A stretch of DNA of 64,000 bases, from the NCBI RefSeq assembly GCF_003945325.1, contig NZ_AP019307.1, positions 310,001 to 374,000 on the forward strand, in the 5' to 3' direction. Made by a program: the position numbers and the translations under genes. Shown here piece after piece: positions 43,105 to 52,303 of this stretch; within the stretch, counting starts at the first letter, position 1, and the number at the start of each line of letters is the position of its first letter. The stretch comes from Nocardioides baekrokdamisoli (GTDB lineage: Bacteria > Actinomycetota > Actinomycetes > Propionibacteriales > Nocardioidaceae). The notes beneath the pieces are model-generated. The model did no database searches. It had not been told where the DNA came from and saw only the letters and a program-made list of their open reading frames with translations.

Positions 43105-43150
43105 ACGAGCCCCTCCGGCCAGCGTTCTCGCAGGTCAGAGGGGCTCGTTC
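43105..43150 (+). terminator. terminator of tRNA-Pro
   Basis: ACGAGCCCCTC pairs perfectly with GAGGGGCTCGT, 7 nt after the tRNA, followed by TCGTT. A second perfect hairpin with a GAGA tetraloop lies at 43168-43187. Confidence 0.75.
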
Positions 43151-43167
43151 GTTCCCTGCGTCCTGTG

Positions 43168-43187
43168 GCCTCGCCGAGAGGCGAGGC
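43168..43187. other. perfect 8-bp hairpin with GAGA tetraloop
   Basis: GCCTCGCC and GGCGAGGC pair around GAGA. It has no T-tract. A 15-nt stretch of it also occurs in the tRNA-Cys D-arm at 13659-13673, perhaps by chance because the sequence is self-complementary. Confidence 0.6.
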
Positions 43188-43228
43188 GGCCTGAGTGTTG
43201 ATCGCGAACCGTACGTGAGAATGCACCG

Positions 43229-45127
43229 GTGAGCCGAACGCGTTTTGTCGTTGATCTGCCAGCCCCCGCCGCCGCCGCGGCACCCGTCGTCGGCGGCGGG
43301 CTGCTGGCCGGCGTGGCCGAAGCAGACATCACGCCACCTCCGGGCATGCCCAAGGCCGGCCATTCGAAGAACGCGGTCGACGGGGACGGCTTCCGCACCC
43401 GGTTGCGGGTACGCGCCTTCCACCTGGCACACGGGGACACCAGCATCGTGCTACTCGCCTGTGACCTGCTGGCGGGCTCGGCGTACGTCCATCGCGAGGT
43501 TGCTCTCCGGATCGCGGACCTGGGGATCCCGGCTTCGGGTCTCTTCATGGCCGTGACGCACACGCATGCCGGGCCCGGGCAGTACAGCGGCAGCGACATG
43601 TACAACATCTGGGCGGCGAACCGACCCGGTTTCGACCCGGCGTACACGAACTTCCTGATCGACCAGATTGTCGACGTCGTACGCCGGGCGGTCACCTCGC
43701 GCCGACCCGCGCGGGCAGCGTTCGGGACCACCGAGGTCTGGGGCGCGACCCGGAATCGCTCCCACGGCGCCCACGTACGCAACGACAACGTGATCGATAA
43801 GCGCACGGACCTGCAGCGGCCCTACAGCACCATCGATCCCGACCTCAGGGTCCTCAGGATCGACGACGCCGAAGGCCCGATCGGCGTCCTCGCCTGGTTC
43901 GCGATCCACGGGACCGGCATCCGACCTGCCGAGCCGGCCTATCACGCTGACCACTGGGCGTATCTCAACGACGAGCTCGCCGCCGGCATCCAGGCACAGA
44001 CCGGAATCCGGCCAGTTGCCGGCTCGGTCGTAGCAGCACACGGCGACATGACGCCCGCGGTCCGGCCCGGCATGACGGTGTATCCCGAGGCGGAGCGTGT
44101 CGGTCGACTGATCGGTGCGGCTGGTGCGCGCCTGCACGCAGATCTGGCGGACCAGTTGACCGACGACTTCCCAATTGCCGCCGGACTCCGTGAGATCGAC
44201 CTGGCTGCTCGTCCGTCCTACGACGGCGTCGTACTCCCTGCACCGAGGGTCGGTTTCCCGAAAGCCGCAGGCGCCCAGGAGAACCTGACGGCGGTGATCG
44301 CCCAGGTGCCGCCGTTCAAGGCTGGCTCGACCAGGCTGCGGCCTCATCCCGACCAGGGCGAGAAGCGCATGGTCGGGGTGATCGATCCATTGCACGCGCT
44401 GCTCGTGGCCCCCGATCACGCCTTCCCGGAGATCCTGCCCATCCATCTCCTCCGACTGGGACCGGCGGCTGTGGTCGGCCTACCTTTCGAGGTCACGGTG
44501 GAGGCTGGCCGACGGATCTCCGAGGCCGTGGGTGCGGAGCTTGCCGACGGCCCTACCACCTTCATCTCCTCCCTGGTCGACGACCACTGCGACTACCTGA
44601 CGACGCGCGAGGAGTACGCCGCCCAGTACTACGAGGGCGCGAGCACGCTGTTCGGACCTGACCAGACCCGGTGGGTCCAGGCTGCGGCCACGGCCGTGGC
44701 GGCCGACCTGGCGCAGCACGGACGGGTCGAGGACGTACTGCCACGGCACTTCGACTTCGGCATCAGGACGTACGTGCCGCGACCGAACGGTGCACCGATT
44801 GATCGTCGTCCTGGAGCCGCCGAGTTCCGGGAATCCACGGCGACTGACGACGCCCACTGGCGGATGGGCTGGAGCGACGTACCTCCCGCCGACCTGCACT
44901 GGCACGAACCTCTGGTGCGCGTGGAGGCCGAACAACCCGACGGCTCATGGGTCCAGGTTGCCGACGACCAAGGGGTACGCATGGGCGTCAGCCACGTGCA
45001 GCGACGCAGTCGGCACGAGTACGCGGTCAGCTGGTACCAACCGCCGCTCGGGCGTCCCGGGCGGCACCGATTCGTGCTGCTGGCGAACGCCGGTCAGCCC
45101 GAGGTCTTCGGGCCACCGTTCGATTAG
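43229..45127 (+). CDS. neutral/alkaline ceramidase-like amidase
   Basis: 632 aa from GTG 43229. Two-domain neutral-ceramidase layout: catalytic N-terminal domain with zinc-site 'THTHAGPGQYSG' (His111, His113) and 'FAIHGTGI' (His227), 'TRNRSH', and a C-terminal Ig-like domain (about 520-632). The nucleophile motif, GD-x-SP in characterised enzymes, reads 'HGDMTPAV', with Thr275 in place of serine. Ceramidases cleave the N-acyl bond of ceramide. No signal peptide is evident, so the protein may be cytoplasmic and act on another N-acyl lipid. A GAGAAT box lies 6 nt before the start. Confidence 0.8.
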   Translation: MSRTRFVVDLPAPAAAAAPVVGGGLLAGVAEADITPPPGMPKAGHSKNAVDGDGFRTRLRVRAFHLAHGDTSIVLLACDLLAGSAYVHREVALRIADLGIPASGLFMAVTHTHAGPGQYSGSDMYNIWAANRPGFDPAYTNFLIDQIVDVVRRAVTSRRPARAAFGTTEVWGATRNRSHGAHVRNDNVIDKRTDLQRPYSTIDPDLRVLRIDDAEGPIGVLAWFAIHGTGIRPAEPAYHADHWAYLNDELAAGIQAQTGIRPVAGSVVAAHGDMTPAVRPGMTVYPEAERVGRLIGAAGARLHADLADQLTDDFPIAAGLREIDLAARPSYDGVVLPAPRVGFPKAAGAQENLTAVIAQVPPFKAGSTRLRPHPDQGEKRMVGVIDPLHALLVAPDHAFPEILPIHLLRLGPAAVVGLPFEVTVEAGRRISEAVGAELADGPTTFISSLVDDHCDYLTTREEYAAQYYEGASTLFGPDQTRWVQAAATAVAADLAQHGRVEDVLPRHFDFGIRTYVPRPNGAPIDRRPGAAEFRESTATDDAHWRMGWSDVPPADLHWHEPLVRVEAEQPDGSWVQVADDQGVRMGVSHVQRRSRHEYAVSWYQPPLGRPGRHRFVLLANAGQPEVFGPPFD

Positions 45128-45130
45128 GCT
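45125..45130 (+). promoter_or_regulatory. -10 element of the small lipoprotein gene (leaderless type)
   Basis: TAGGCT overlaps the ceramidase-like gene's stop codon and ends 6 nt before ATG 45137. Confidence 0.45.
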
Positions 45131-45136
45131 CCGCCC

Positions 45137-45559
45137 ATGTCGTTGCCCCGCCCGCTCGCGTACGCCCTTGCCCCGCTGCTCCTGGCCGGCCTGGTGGCAT
45201 GCGGTTCTTCGAAGGCCGCACCGTCGGTGAAGGACGCCGCGTTGGCATTCCAGACGGCGCTGCTGAACGACGACCCAGCCGGCGCATGCAGCCACATCGA
45301 CCCGGCGTTCGTCACCGCGCAGATCGCCAAGGCAGGACCCCTGCTCAAGGGCAAGGACTGCACGACGCTGTTCACGACCGTGCTGACGCTCGCGAAGTCG
45401 ACCGGTCAACCGATCCGCCCCGCGAAGGACATCACGGTCCTCTCCCAGACGTCCGACACCGCGTCCGTGCGCATCACCGACGCGACCGGAAACGTTCAGA
45501 TCAGTACCTGGAAGCTCGAGAACGGCGGCTGGAAGGTCACCGCGACCGGAGCCAACTGA
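45137..45559 (+). CDS. small lipoprotein of unknown function
   Basis: 140 aa. Lipoprotein signal with lipobox L-V-A-C (Cys22) followed by a serine-rich stretch. The mature part has one helix-rich segment with two cysteines ('GACSHID', 'KDCTTLF') that could form a disulfide, and a C-terminal beta-strand region ending 'WKLENGGWKVTATGAN', like the NTF2-type DUF4878 lipoproteins. No function can be assigned. It starts 9 nt after the ceramidase-like gene and is convergent with der. Confidence 0.75.
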   Translation: MSLPRPLAYALAPLLLAGLVACGSSKAAPSVKDAALAFQTALLNDDPAGACSHIDPAFVTAQIAKAGPLLKGKDCTTLFTTVLTLAKSTGQPIRPAKDITVLSQTSDTASVRITDATGNVQISTWKLENGGWKVTATGAN

Positions 45560-45578
45560 GCGCGGCTCCCGGCCTCGC

Positions 45579-46913
45579 TCACGTCCTCTTGCGCTTCTCG
45601 CGTACGCGCTGCTGCAGCACGATAGGCGTACCCACGAAGCCGAACTCCTCACGCAGCCGGCGCTCGATGTAACGCTCGTACGCCGCATCGAGTTTGCCGC
45701 TGGTGAAGAGCACGAACGTCGGCGGCGCCGTCGACGGCTGAGTGGCGTACACGATGCGTGGCTGCTTGCCACCGCGGACCGGGTGCGGGTGCTCCGCGAC
45801 GAGGCGGCCGAGGAAGGTGTTGAGCGCGCCGGTGCCGATGCGGGTCTCCCACCCCTCCAACGCCTTCTCGAGCGCGGGGACCAGACGGTCCACGTGCCAG
45901 CCCGTACGCGCGGTGATGTTGATCCGCGGAGCCCACTGGACCTGGACGAGCTCCTGCTCCAACTCACGCTCGAGGAACGACCGACGGTCCTCGTCCACCA
46001 GGTCCCACTTGTTGATCGCGACCACGAGTGCCCGGCCGGCCTCGCGAGTCTGCTGCAAGATCCGGATGTCCTGCTCGGAGACCTTCTGGCCGCCGTCCAG
46101 GACGAGGACGCAGACCTCGGCCCGGTCGATCGCGCCGGACGTACGCAGAGAGGCGTAGTACTCGAAGCCGGAGGCCTCCTTGACGCGCTTGCGGATCCCG
46201 GCCGTGTCGATCAGGAGCCAGTCCTGGCCGCCCAGCGTCACCACCTCGTCGACGGGGTCGACGGTGGTGCCCGCGACGCTGTCGACGACGACGCGGTCGG
46301 AGCCTGCCAGCTTGTTGAGGAGCGAGGACTTGCCGACGTTGGGACGGCCGACCAGGGCGATCCGGCGCAGACCGCTGGGTTCGACATCGTCGATCTCAGG
46401 TGTCTCCGGCAGCGCGGCCAGGATCGCGTCCAGGAGGTCACCCGAGCCACGGCCGTGCAGGCCGCTGACCGGGTACGGCTCGCCCAGCCCCAGTTGCCAC
46501 AGGGAGGCCGCTTCGCCCTCCTGACGCAGGTCGTCGACCTTGTTGGCAGCCAGAAGCACCGGCTTGTCGGAGCGACGGAGGATCCTCACGACCGCTTCGT
46601 CGGAGTCCGTGATGCCGACGGTTGCGTCGACCACGAAGAGCACGGCGTCGGCCAGGCCCACGGCGATCTCGGCCTGCGCCGCGATCGAGCCGCCCAGGCC
46701 CTTGGCGTCGGGGTCCCAACCGCCGGTGTCGACCAACTGGAAGGACCGGCCGTTCCAGTCGGCGTCGTAGAAGACGCGGTCACGGGTCACGCCCGGGACG
46801 TCCTGGACGACAGCCTCACGGCGACCGATGATCCTGTTGACCAGGGTCGACTTGCCGACGTTGGGACGTCCCACCACGGCAAGGATGGGCAGGCGGGTGT
46901 CTTGGGTCGTCAT
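45579..46913 (-). CDS. der: ribosome biogenesis GTPase Der (EngA)
   Basis: 444 aa from ATG 46913, with two tandem TrmE-Era-type GTPase domains. G1 motifs '[10 protein letters not shown]' (15-24) and '[10 protein letters not shown]', G3 'DTGGW' and 'DTAGI', G4 'NKVD' and 'NKWD'. A KH-like C-terminal domain ends in 'VREKRKRT'. It acts in 50S subunit maturation. It is the last gene of the long operon from parA and starts in a TGATG overlap with the acyltransferase stop. Confidence 0.96.
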   Translation of the reverse strand: MTTQDTRLPILAVVGRPNVGKSTLVNRIIGRREAVVQDVPGVTRDRVFYDADWNGRSFQLVDTGGWDPDAKGLGGSIAAQAEIAVGLADAVLFVVDATVGITDSDEAVVRILRRSDKPVLLAANKVDDLRQEGEAASLWQLGLGEPYPVSGLHGRGSGDLLDAILAALPETPEIDDVEPSGLRRIALVGRPNVGKSSLLNKLAGSDRVVVDSVAGTTVDPVDEVVTLGGQDWLLIDTAGIRKRVKEASGFEYYASLRTSGAIDRAEVCVLVLDGGQKVSEQDIRILQQTREAGRALVVAINKWDLVDEDRRSFLERELEQELVQVQWAPRINITARTGWHVDRLVPALEKALEGWETRIGTGALNTFLGRLVAEHPHPVRGGKQPRIVYATQPSTAPPTFVLFTSGKLDAAYERYIERRLREEFGFVGTPIVLQQRVREKRKRT

Positions 46914-47578
46914 CAGGCGGCTCCTCGGTCGGTCAGGATGAGTCCGGTCTCGGCCTCGGCTTCTTTGAGCGCAGTCCGCAGGTGTTCCTGGATCTGGTCG
47001 CTCACGTCCGCGACGTGAGCGCGTCGACGCGGCCACATCTCGGCGTCGAACTGGATGGGTTCTCCGAACCACATGTCGATGCGGGCGCCACGGGGCGGGG
47101 CGTCCTCACGGCTCAGGTGGATGGCCTTCGTACCGAAGGAGATCACGGGTACGACCGGCGCACCGCTGACCAGGGCGAAGTACCCGACGCCGTGAGCGAA
47201 TGTGTCGAAGAGACCGTTGTCCCGTGCGCCCTCGGGGTAGATCCCGAGCACGCGTCCGGCCTTGAGGACCTCGAGGCCCATCCGGACCGCGCGGGCGTCC
47301 GGCGTGTGGCGTACGACCGGAATCTGACCGGCCCAGTTGAGGAACCTGCCGGTCTTACCGACGTACATCTCGGACTTCGTGAGCGCATGCACCGGACGCG
47401 GCGCCAGGGTCGCGAGCAGCGGCCCGTCGATGACGTCGACGTGGTTGCCCGCCAGGATCAGCGGTCCGTCGCACACACGGTCCTCGTGGTGCAGCCGGAT
47501 GTCCCAGCGATGGCGCATCAACCGGCGGACGAGGGGCCTGGCTCTGCGCATCCCGGTTTCCGAGGCGAGATCGGTCAT
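46913..47578 (-). CDS. 1-acyl-sn-glycerol-3-phosphate acyltransferase (PlsC-like)
   Basis: 221 aa from ATG 47578. The H-x4-D motif is 'NHVDVIDG', followed by a second block '[15 protein letters not shown]' and the third '[10 protein letters not shown]'. It makes phosphatidic acid from lysophosphatidic acid, or acylates a related lipid. The start overlaps the cmk stop (ATGA) and its stop overlaps der by one base. In mycobacteria cmk and der are adjacent; the acyltransferase between them is a common variation in other actinobacteria. Confidence 0.9.
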   Translation of the reverse strand: MTDLASETGMRRARPLVRRLMRHRWDIRLHHEDRVCDGPLILAGNHVDVIDGPLLATLAPRPVHALTKSEMYVGKTGRFLNWAGQIPVVRHTPDARAVRMGLEVLKAGRVLGIYPEGARDNGLFDTFAHGVGYFALVSGAPVVPVISFGTKAIHLSREDAPPRGARIDMWFGEPIQFDAEMWPRRRAHVADVSDQIQEHLRTALKEAEAETGLILTDRGAA

Positions 47579-48240
47579 CGCCGCAACCCCGCGACCAGAT
47601 CGAGAACCTGCGCGACGACCGCGTCGAGGGTGAGGAACGTGCTGTCGATCGTCACTGCACCATCCGCCTGCACCAGCGGAGCCGTCGCGCGGGTCGAATC
47701 GATCGCATCCCGGGCAGCCAGGCTGGCCTCGGTGGCAGCGACATCGGCGCTGCCCTCCTCCAGCGTCCGGCGCGCAGCGCGGGCCGCCGGATCGGCGGTC
47801 AGGTAGAGCTTGAGATCGGCTGCCGGCCACACCACGGACCCGATGTCCCGGCCCTCGACGACGATCCCCCGGGGCGCCCCGATGATCGCCTCTCGCTGCA
47901 TCTGGACCATGCGCGTACGCACTGCGGGAACCCGGGCGACCAGGGACACGTGGGCGTTGACCTCGTCGGTCCGGATCGGCTCACTGACGTCATCGCCGTC
48001 GAGCAGGATCCACGGCGTCAACGGGTCCGTGCCGACCTCGATCCGCGACAGGGAGGCCTTCTCGGCCACCGCTGCCTCCGACGACGTGTCGACTCCGTGA
48101 CTCAGCATCCACCACGTCTCCGCGCGGTACATCGAGCCAGTGTCGAGGTAGGCCAGGCCCAAGGCATCGGCGACGCGTCGCGACGTGCTCGACTTGCCTG
48201 ATCCGCTGGTGCCGTCGACAGCGATCACCAAGGGCCTCAT
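47575..48240 (-). CDS. cmk: cytidylate kinase
   Basis: 221 aa. The P-loop 'DGTSGSGKSST' (9-19), 'YLDTGSMYRA' (31-40), and the CMP-binding 'VVEGRDIGSVV' are diagnostic. It phosphorylates CMP and dCMP with ATP. It starts 11 nt after tyrA; a TAGCAT box 8 nt upstream could give extra transcription. Confidence 0.95.
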   Translation of the reverse strand: MRPLVIAVDGTSGSGKSSTSRRVADALGLAYLDTGSMYRAETWWMLSHGVDTSSEAAVAEKASLSRIEVGTDPLTPWILLDGDDVSEPIRTDEVNAHVSLVARVPAVRTRMVQMQREAIIGAPRGIVVEGRDIGSVVWPAADLKLYLTADPAARAARRTLEEGSADVAATEASLAARDAIDSTRATAPLVQADGAVTIDSTFLTLDAVVAQVLDLVAGLRR

Positions 48241-48251
48241 GGGCCCTGATG

Positions 48252-49319
48252 CTATCGGTGAGCGGGCCAGCCACTCCCATTCAGAGCCTCGAGCACGGCC
48301 TCGGCACTCGACTCCTCGACCCAGATGTGTACGGACCCGACGGGTCGCTCCGGTTCGTGGTCGATGCGTACGTCCTCGATGTTGACGCCCAACTCGGCCG
48401 CGTCGGCGAACAGCCGGGCCAACTCACCCTGCCGGTCCTGCACGGTGACCCAGAGTTCGGCGAGCGTACGCGCAGGGCCGCCGTGCTTGGCAGGGATGCG
48501 ACCGACACCGTCGTTGCCCGCCGCCAGGATCTGTTGGATCGCGCCGATGTCGCCTCCTCGAAGCGCATCGATCACGTGGGCGAGATCCCGACGCGCTCGG
48601 GTGAGGAACTCGATCAGCGGCTCCGGGTTGTTGGTCAGGATCTGGCTGTACAGCTCAGCAGAACCGCCCGCGACCCGAGTGACATCGCGAACGCCCGGCC
48701 CACTGAGCTCGACATGGCGATCGGGTGCGTCCACGAGGCCACCAGCGACCACGGCCGCCATCAGGTGCGGAAGGTGCGAGATCCGGGCGACGGCCTCGTC
48801 ATGGTCCTCGGGGTCGAACCGCTTCGGTACGGCCCCGACAAGACGCGCCAGAGCTTCGACGAGCAGGATCGCTTCTGGGTCGGAGCCGACGTGCGGGGCC
48901 ACCGCCCACGGCCGTCCTTCGAAGAGGTCCGCGGTGGCCGACAACGGACCGGAACGCTCCGTACCTGCCATCGGATGGCTGCCCACGTAGCGGGCAACGT
49001 CGATGTGATCGGCGACCGCCTTGAGCGGCGCCATCTTCACGCTGCCGACGTCGGTGACGACCGCATCGGTCTCGTCGAGGGCACGGCGGATCGTCTCCCC
49101 CAGGTACGTCGGCGGCACGGCGACGACCACCAACTCCGGAAGATCGTCGGCCGTCCGGGGCCGACCGGCTCCGAGACCGCTGGCGGTGCGGAGGTGATCG
49201 GGGTTGACGTCGGTCAGCAGCACCTCGACGCCCTGGCGCCTGAGCGCCAGGCCGAGCGACGCGCCCAACAGACCGACGCCGATGATCTCGACCGGCCCGG
49301 TGAGGAGGGTGTCAGGCAT
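48252..49319 (-). CDS. tyrA: prephenate dehydrogenase with C-terminal ACT domain
   Basis: 355 aa from ATG 49319 (overlaps the aroH stop by 8 nt). The N-terminal Rossmann domain shows 'IIGVGLLGASLGLALRR', then 'TDVGSVKM' and 'GSHPMAGTERSG', the prephenate-binding block with its catalytic histidine. The C-terminal ~75 residues form an ACT domain ('LWVTVQDRQGELARLFADA', 'GVNIEDVRIDHE'), the usual site for tyrosine feedback. It oxidises prephenate to 4-hydroxyphenylpyruvate. Directly downstream of chorismate mutase, it forms a two-step tyrosine branch. Confidence 0.94.
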   Translation of the reverse strand: MPDTLLTGPVEIIGVGLLGASLGLALRRQGVEVLLTDVNPDHLRTASGLGAGRPRTADDLPELVVVAVPPTYLGETIRRALDETDAVVTDVGSVKMAPLKAVADHIDVARYVGSHPMAGTERSGPLSATADLFEGRPWAVAPHVGSDPEAILLVEALARLVGAVPKRFDPEDHDEAVARISHLPHLMAAVVAGGLVDAPDRHVELSGPGVRDVTRVAGGSAELYSQILTNNPEPLIEFLTRARRDLAHVIDALRGGDIGAIQQILAAGNDGVGRIPAKHGGPARTLAELWVTVQDRQGELARLFADAAELGVNIEDVRIDHEPERPVGSVHIWVEESSAEAVLEALNGSGWPAHR

Positions 49320-49713
49320 CAGTGCCGTCAGTGTTCTCATCGTCGGTGTGCACGTTCGTCAGGTCGCGGCGCAGGTGCGCGGCGCCGTGCAGGTAGACGT
49401 GGGTCACGTCCGCCTTGGACCGGTCAGTCTCAACGTGAGCGAGCAGCCGGATCACCCGGGGCATCGACCCCTCGATGTCGAGCTCGCGGGCACACAACAG
49501 TGGCACGTCGGTGAAGCCGATCTGGCGGGCCGCATACGCCGGGAAGGCGCTGGTCAGATCGTCAGTCGACGTGAAGATGATCGAGATGAAGTCATCGAGG
49601 GACAGGTCGTTGGAAGTCATCACCTCGCGGACCAGCTCCTCGGTGCGACCGAGCACCTGCTCACGCTCGTCGACCTCAATCTGAGTGGCGCCCCGAACGG
49701 CACGTACGGCCAC
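49312..49713 (-). CDS. aroH: chorismate mutase, AroH type
   Basis: 133 aa. 'VRAVRGATQIEVDE' at the N-terminus and 'VPLLCARELDIEGSMPRVIR' with the active-site Cys/Arg pattern mark the trimeric AroH class, not the all-helical AroQ class. It converts chorismate to prephenate, which the next gene oxidises. GTG 49713 has AGGAGGAG upstream. The C-terminal ~15 residues are an acidic tail. Confidence 0.93.
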   Translation of the reverse strand: MAVRAVRGATQIEVDEREQVLGRTEELVREVMTSNDLSLDDFISIIFTSTDDLTSAFPAYAARQIGFTDVPLLCARELDIEGSMPRVIRLLAHVETDRSKADVTHVYLHGAAHLRRDLTNVHTDDENTDGTDA

Positions 49714-49760
49714 GATCTCTCCTCCTGAACGACTGGACCACAGGCTAGTCGGCGCGACTG

Positions 49761-50510
49761 TCAGAGCCCGCCGGTGTCCAGCAACGTCCCGACTTCCTCG
49801 GCACCGAGTTCGCGGACCTGACCAGGCTTGAGATTGCCGAGGGCGAGGTCGCCGATCTTCGTCCGCGCCAGCTGCCGGACCGGGTGGCCGACTTCTGCGA
49901 GCAGACGACGGACGATGCGGTTGCGGCCCTCGTGGATGACCAGCTCGATGATCGACTGCTCGCTGCGCGCATCGAGGATCTTGGCGTGGCGTACGTCCAC
50001 CGCGCGATCCTCGATCACGACGCCTTCCTGCAACTGCTTGATGATCCTCGGCCAGACGTGGCCCTTGACATGCGCGACGTACGTCTTCTCCATCTCGTAC
50101 GACGGGTGCGCCAACCGTTGGGCCAGATCGCCGTCGTTGGTCAGGATGATCAGCCCGCTGGTGTCGGTGTCGAGTCGACCGACGTGGAACAGCCTCTCCG
50201 GACGGTCCTCGACATAGTCCTGAAGTGTCGGACGACCCTCCGGGTCGCTCATCGTCGAGACCACTCCGCGCGGCTTGTGCAGCAGCAGGTAGACCTTGTC
50301 CGACACGGGCGGCAACCGCTTCCCCTTGACGCGGATCAGGTCGGTCACGGGGTTGACCTTCGTCCCGAGCCTCGTCACCACCTCACCGTTCACGGTCACC
50401 TGCTCGCCGAGCATCAGTTCCTCGCTGTGACGCCGGCTGGCGACGCCTGCGAGCGCGAGCAACTTCTGCAGGCGGATCAGACCCTCATCATCGACGGGGA
50501 TGTCACGCAT
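49761..50510 (-). CDS. rluB: pseudouridine synthase RluB
   Basis: 249 aa from ATG 50510. An S4 domain ('IRLQKLLALAGVASRRHSEE', then 'GEQVTVNGEVV') precedes an RsuA/RluB catalytic domain with 'LLHKPRGVVST' and the catalytic aspartate in 'FHVGRLDTDTSGLII'. It modifies 23S rRNA near position 2605 (E. coli numbering). It overlaps scpB by 8 nt. The scpA-scpB-rluB order is widespread. Confidence 0.94.
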   Translation of the reverse strand: MRDIPVDDEGLIRLQKLLALAGVASRRHSEELMLGEQVTVNGEVVTRLGTKVNPVTDLIRVKGKRLPPVSDKVYLLLHKPRGVVSTMSDPEGRPTLQDYVEDRPERLFHVGRLDTDTSGLIILTNDGDLAQRLAHPSYEMEKTYVAHVKGHVWPRIIKQLQEGVVIEDRAVDVRHAKILDARSEQSIIELVIHEGRNRIVRRLLAEVGHPVRQLARTKIGDLALGNLKPGQVRELGAEEVGTLLDTGGL

Positions 50511-51099
50511 CGATGTTCTCCTCGACGCCGAGTGCGTCCTCCATGTCGGCCAGGTCCGGAAGGTACGGAGCCAGCTCAGGCAATTCGTCGAGCGATGAAA
50601 TGCCGATGCGCTCCAGGAAGTACGACGTCGTGCGATACAGGTGCGCGCCACTGATGTCGTCGGTGCCCGCCTCCTCCACCAACGCGCGGGACAGCAACGT
50701 ACGCATCACGCCGTCCACGTTCACGCCGCGAATCGCGCTGATCCGGGACCGTGACACCGGCTGCTTGTACGCAACGACGGCCAGCGTCTCGAGCGCCGCC
50801 TGCGTGAGCCGGGCAGTCTGGCCCTCGAGCACGAAGCCCTCCACGACGGCGGCGTACTGCTCACGTGTGTAGTAGCGCCAACCGCCGGCGACCTGACGTA
50901 GTTCGAAGCCCCGGCCGGTCTCGTCGTACTCCGCCTGCAATGCCTTGAGGTTCTCGATGACAGCCTCGACCGGATGCCCGACGGCCGTGGCCAGAGTCAT
51001 TGCGTCCAGGGGCTCGTCGGCCACCATCAGGACTGCTTCGAGCGCCGGCTGGAGTTCGGCCAGGGGGATGTCGAGTGCTGTCTGGGTGTCGGCCGTCAT
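50503..51099 (-). CDS. scpB: segregation and condensation protein ScpB
   Basis: 198 aa with two winged-helix domains. 'LEAVLMVADEPLDAMTLATA' and 'TQAALETLAVVAYKQPVSR' with 'IRGVNVDGVMRTLLSRALVE' are the ScpB signature. It forms the SMC accessory complex with ScpA for chromosome condensation. ATGA overlap with scpA. Confidence 0.96.
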   Translation of the reverse strand: MTADTQTALDIPLAELQPALEAVLMVADEPLDAMTLATAVGHPVEAVIENLKALQAEYDETGRGFELRQVAGGWRYYTREQYAAVVEGFVLEGQTARLTQAALETLAVVAYKQPVSRSRISAIRGVNVDGVMRTLLSRALVEEAGTDDISGAHLYRTTSYFLERIGISSLDELPELAPYLPDLADMEDALGVEENIDA

Positions 51100-51959
51100 G
51101 CGGGGTCTCCTTCAGCTGCGGGCGGCAGCACGGGCTGCCCGTCGAATTCGTCGGTGATCAGTTCGTCGATGAGCGCGTCGCTGTCCGTGGTCTCATCGCC
51201 GGTCCAGCGAACGGTCAACTCCCCCAGCGGGGTGAGCTGGTCGAACGCAACCGCCCCTTCGCGGAACAGTTCGAGAAGACTGAGGAAGCGCGCCACCGTG
51301 GTGAGGGTGTCGGGAGAGTCGCTCACCAACGACCGGAAGGTCGAGGCGCCGTTGCGGCGGAGCCGCTCGATGACGATGATCGCCTGTTCCTTGACGCTGA
51401 CCGCGGGTGCGTGGATGTGCTGCAGGTTCATCTCCGGCGGTCCGGGCTTCGGCTCCATGGCCTTGGCAGCCAGAGCGGCGAACTGGTCCAGGCCGATCCC
51501 GATGAGCACTTCCGGCAGCAGGTTCGCGAACCGCGGTTCCAACTGGACCGAGCGCGGATGACGGCCCTGCTCGTCGGCCATCTTCTGGGCGAGCATCGCG
51601 GCAACGTCCTTGAACGCGCGGTACTGCAGCAGACGCGCGAACAGGAGATCACGCGCCTCCAGCAGAGCGAGGTCCTCCTCGTCGTCCACGTCCCCCTGGG
51701 GCAGCAGCCGCGCCGCCTTCAGGTCGAGCAGGGTGGCAGCCACCACCAGGAAGTTCGACGTCTGCTCGAGGTCCCAGTCGTCCCCTGCAGCCCTCACCTG
51801 AGCGATGAACTCGTCGGTCACCTTGGCGAGAGCGACCTCGGTGATGTCGAGCTTGTGCTTCGCGATCAGGCTCAGCAGAAGATCGAACGGTCCCTCGAAG
51901 TTGTCGAGGCGTACGGCGAACCCACGATCGACCTCAGCGCCGGCCTCGGCGGTGGTCAT
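51096..51959 (-). CDS. scpA: segregation and condensation protein ScpA (kleisin)
   Basis: 287 aa. 'VRLDNFEGPFDLLLSLIAKH' and 'DITEVALAKVTDEFI' are the kleisin N-terminal domain. The C-terminal winged helix ('TVARFLSLLELFREGAVAF') would bind the SMC head. It starts in a TGATG overlap with the small gene that follows parA. Confidence 0.96.
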   Translation of the reverse strand: MTTAEAGAEVDRGFAVRLDNFEGPFDLLLSLIAKHKLDITEVALAKVTDEFIAQVRAAGDDWDLEQTSNFLVVAATLLDLKAARLLPQGDVDDEEDLALLEARDLLFARLLQYRAFKDVAAMLAQKMADEQGRHPRSVQLEPRFANLLPEVLIGIGLDQFAALAAKAMEPKPGPPEMNLQHIHAPAVSVKEQAIIVIERLRRNGASTFRSLVSDSPDTLTTVARFLSLLELFREGAVAFDQLTPLGELTVRWTGDETTDSDALIDELITDEFDGQPVLPPAAEGDPA

Positions 51960-52303
51960 CAGGACGTACGCAGCCGCTCGGCGATCTGGGACGCATCTCC
52001 GTGCTCGGCGAGGTCACCCAGGATGATCGCGAGGGCCTCGCGTACGACGCGGCCACGGTCCACCGCGGAGCCGGTGATCTTGCGCAGCGTCAGCCGAGCG
52101 TGCTCCAACTCGAGCAACTCATCCGAGGTCAGATAGACCGTCATCTTCTCGTCGTGGCGTACCCGGCCACTCGGCTGCTTCTTCGCGGGCTCGGCTTCGG
52201 CTTTCGGAGCGGGTACGGCGCGTGGGCCACTGACTTCGGCGGGATCCGACGTCGGCCGGAACAGGTCGTCGGCCGCCGGAAGGGCTACGCGTCGCGCTGC
52301 CAT
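51959..52303 (-). CDS. small ParA-linked protein, possible ribbon-helix-helix DNA-binding partner
   Basis: 114 aa from ATG 52303, overlapping the 3' end of parA by 19 nt and scpA by 1 nt. The first ~45 residues are proline/alanine-rich and probably disordered. The C-terminal ~65 residues, starting 'KMTVYLTSDELLELEHARLT' and continuing 'GRVVREALAIILGDL', have the beta-strand then two-helix spacing of ribbon-helix-helix proteins. Plasmid ParA/ParG-type systems use an RHH centromere-binding partner, so this could be the partner of the neighbouring ParA. I cannot name the family with certainty. Confidence 0.7.
   Translation of the reverse strand: MAARRVALPAADDLFRPTSDPAEVSGPRAVPAPKAEAEPAKKQPSGRVRHDEKMTVYLTSDELLELEHARLTLRKITGSAVDRGRVVREALAIILGDLAEHGDASQIAERLRTS

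Noticed and set aside
43168..43187. tRNA-Cys fragment downstream of tRNA-Pro as an attachment-site relic
   Set aside because: The 15-nt match is self-complementary GC-rich sequence that can arise by chance, and no mobile genes are nearby.
47575..48260. A separate regulated promoter for cmk
   Set aside because: A TAGCAT box exists, but the gene is only 11 nt from tyrA within a dense operon, and the box may be coincidental.
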